A DNA stretch of 6,865 nucleotides. Origin: JBEVNX01 sp040507895. GTDB taxonomy: Bacteria > Desulfobacterota > Binatia > JACPRU01. Of this stretch, positions 5,910-6,865 are shown piece after piece. The position numbers were made by a program, and so were the translations under genes. The notes under the pieces were generated by a model. It was not told the DNA's origin, searched no databases, and saw nothing but the letters and a program-made list of their open reading frames with translations. The stretch is taken from contig JBEVNX010000036.1 of the NCBI GenBank assembly GCA_040507895.1, positions 1 to 6,865 on the forward strand, given 5' to 3'. Within the stretch, counting starts at the first letter, position 1, and each line of letters opens with the position of its first letter.

Positions 5910-6865
5910 TCATTTGGTCGAGATCACCACGCGATGGAAGGCCGGCGGTAGCTCGTGGAGCTCGTTCTTGGCGAATCCCGCGCTGCGCATCATGTGGTCG
6001 AGCTCGCGAAACGTGTAGGCGTCTCCGCCCGGCGTCGTGACGAGCATCACGAGGCTGAACGTCGCGGCCTCCGGCGGGGAAACTCGGTCCTCGTTCGGCA
6101 CGAACTCCAGCGTGACGGCGCGCCCTGCGGGCTTCAGCGCGCGGTGAACCTTCTTGAGGATCGTCTCGCAGCCGGCCGGATCGAAGTGGTGGAGGAAGTT
6201 GGTGACGAGCACGAGGTCGTAGCCTTCGCCGAAGTCCACGTTGAGCGCGCTGCCGGGGAGCTTGCGGAAGCGGTCGATGACGCCCGCCTTGCGCGCGGTC
6301 TCCTCGGCCACCGCGAGCACGTTCGGCCAGTCGAGCGCCACGATCTCGGCCTTTCGGTTCACCCGCGCGAGGGCGACGCCGAACTCGCCGTGCCCGGCGG
6401 CGATGTCGAGCACCTTCCACGGCGGCGCCGTGTCGGCGCGCAGGAGATTGGCGAGTAGCCGGCCGCTGAGGGCAGCGAGCGGCCCCATGGCGCGGGCGAA
6501 CTCGACCCATATGGGATGCTCGGCCGCGAGCGTTCCGTCGTCGGGGATGACGGTGCCGCCGCGGCGAACCGCGTCGGCGACTCGCATGAACGGCTCCATG
6601 AGCTGCGGCGAGGCGACGAACGTCGCGGCCGAGCCCACATAGGTGGCCGAGCGGCGGTCGAGAAGCGCATCCGCGCCGCGGGCGAGGGCGTAGCGGCCGT
6701 CCTTCCTGGTGAGCAAGCCCATCGTCGCGAGCGTGTCGCAGAGAACGCGGATGCCCCGCTCGGCTGCACGGCAGCGCGAGGCAAGCGCGGCGGTCGAGTC
6801 GTTGCCTTCGCCGATCGCCGTAAAGAGGTCGAGGTCGATGGCGGCCTTGAAGGCGCCGCTGCGTT
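5910..6865 (-). CDS. SAM-dependent O-methyltransferase-like protein (5' end outside window)
   Basis: The frame is open from the window edge to a TGA at 5910-5912, giving 317 visible residues. The ATG at 6722 is not the true start. Upstream of it the same frame reads RSGAFKAAIDLDLFTAIGEG and AAERGIRVLCDTLATMGLL, which is the winged-helix dimerisation domain of the plant-O-methyltransferase-like family (Methyltransf_2 type). The Rossmann domain follows from about visible residue 150. It has VLDIAAGHGEFG (SAM-binding motif I), VALDWPNV with an acidic residue for the ribose, and LVTNFLHHFDPAGCETILKKV. The first His of LHHF aligns with the catalytic His of plant O-methyltransferases. It ends FRELDHMMRSAGF and VVISTK. 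It probably methylates a hydroxyl or similar group of a small molecule that is not identifiable here. It leads the redoxin and HAD genes in one unit. Confidence 0.9.
   Translation of the reverse strand, partial: RSGAFKAAIDLDLFTAIGEGNDSTAALASRCRAAERGIRVLCDTLATMGLLTRKDGRYALARGADALLDRRSATYVGSAATFVASPQLMEPFMRVADAVRRGGTVIPDDGTLAAEHPIWVEFARAMGPLAALSGRLLANLLRADTAPPWKVLDIAAGHGEFGVALARVNRKAEIVALDWPNVLAVAEETARKAGVIDRFRKLPGSALNVDFGEGYDLVLVTNFLHHFDPAGCETILKKVHRALKPAGRAVTLEFVPNEDRVSPPEAATFSLVMLVTTPGGDAYTFRELDHMMRSAGFAKNELHELPPAFHRVVISTK

Overview
This is a GC-rich bacterial window with densely packed genes and almost no intergenic space. There are no RNA genes, insertion sequences, CRISPR arrays or other mobile elements. 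The gene content (bacterial arylsulfatase, beta-carbonic anhydrase, alpha/beta-hydrolase-cyclase fusion, DUF2277, DUF2784) fits a GC-rich soil or environmental bacterium, perhaps proteobacterial or a related lineage. No taxonomic marker is present, so that placement is low-confidence inference.

Plus strand, 1-4531. The window opens inside an arylsulfatase, of which only the C-terminal part is present. A short ORF follows that looks like the first half of a small membrane protein. Then comes a beta-carbonic anhydrase whose stop overlaps, or nearly abuts, the start of an alpha/beta-hydrolase-class III nucleotide cyclase fusion. After that are a DUF2277 protein, an unrecognised membrane-anchored protein and a DUF2784 membrane protein. 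From the carbonic anhydrase to DUF2784, gaps run from a 4-base overlap to about 26 bases, so this is probably one transcription unit.

Minus strand, 6865-4551. A SAM-dependent O-methyltransferase-like gene (5' end beyond the window) is followed by a thioredoxin-fold redoxin and then a HAD-family hydrolase. The last two overlap by four bases. The two units converge at 4532-4550, and no clear terminator is visible there.

The most interesting element is the carbonic anhydrase-cyclase pair. Carbonic anhydrase makes bicarbonate, some class III cyclases respond to bicarbonate or CO2, and the two genes are arranged for coupled translation. The cyclase is itself unusual: its hydrolase domain appears to have lost the nucleophile Ser and the acidic residue, and the position that normally carries the adenine-specifying Lys is Glu, as in guanylate cyclases. 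A CO2/bicarbonate-linked cyclic nucleotide module with a pseudo-hydrolase sensor is therefore a testable hypothesis, not a demonstrated function.
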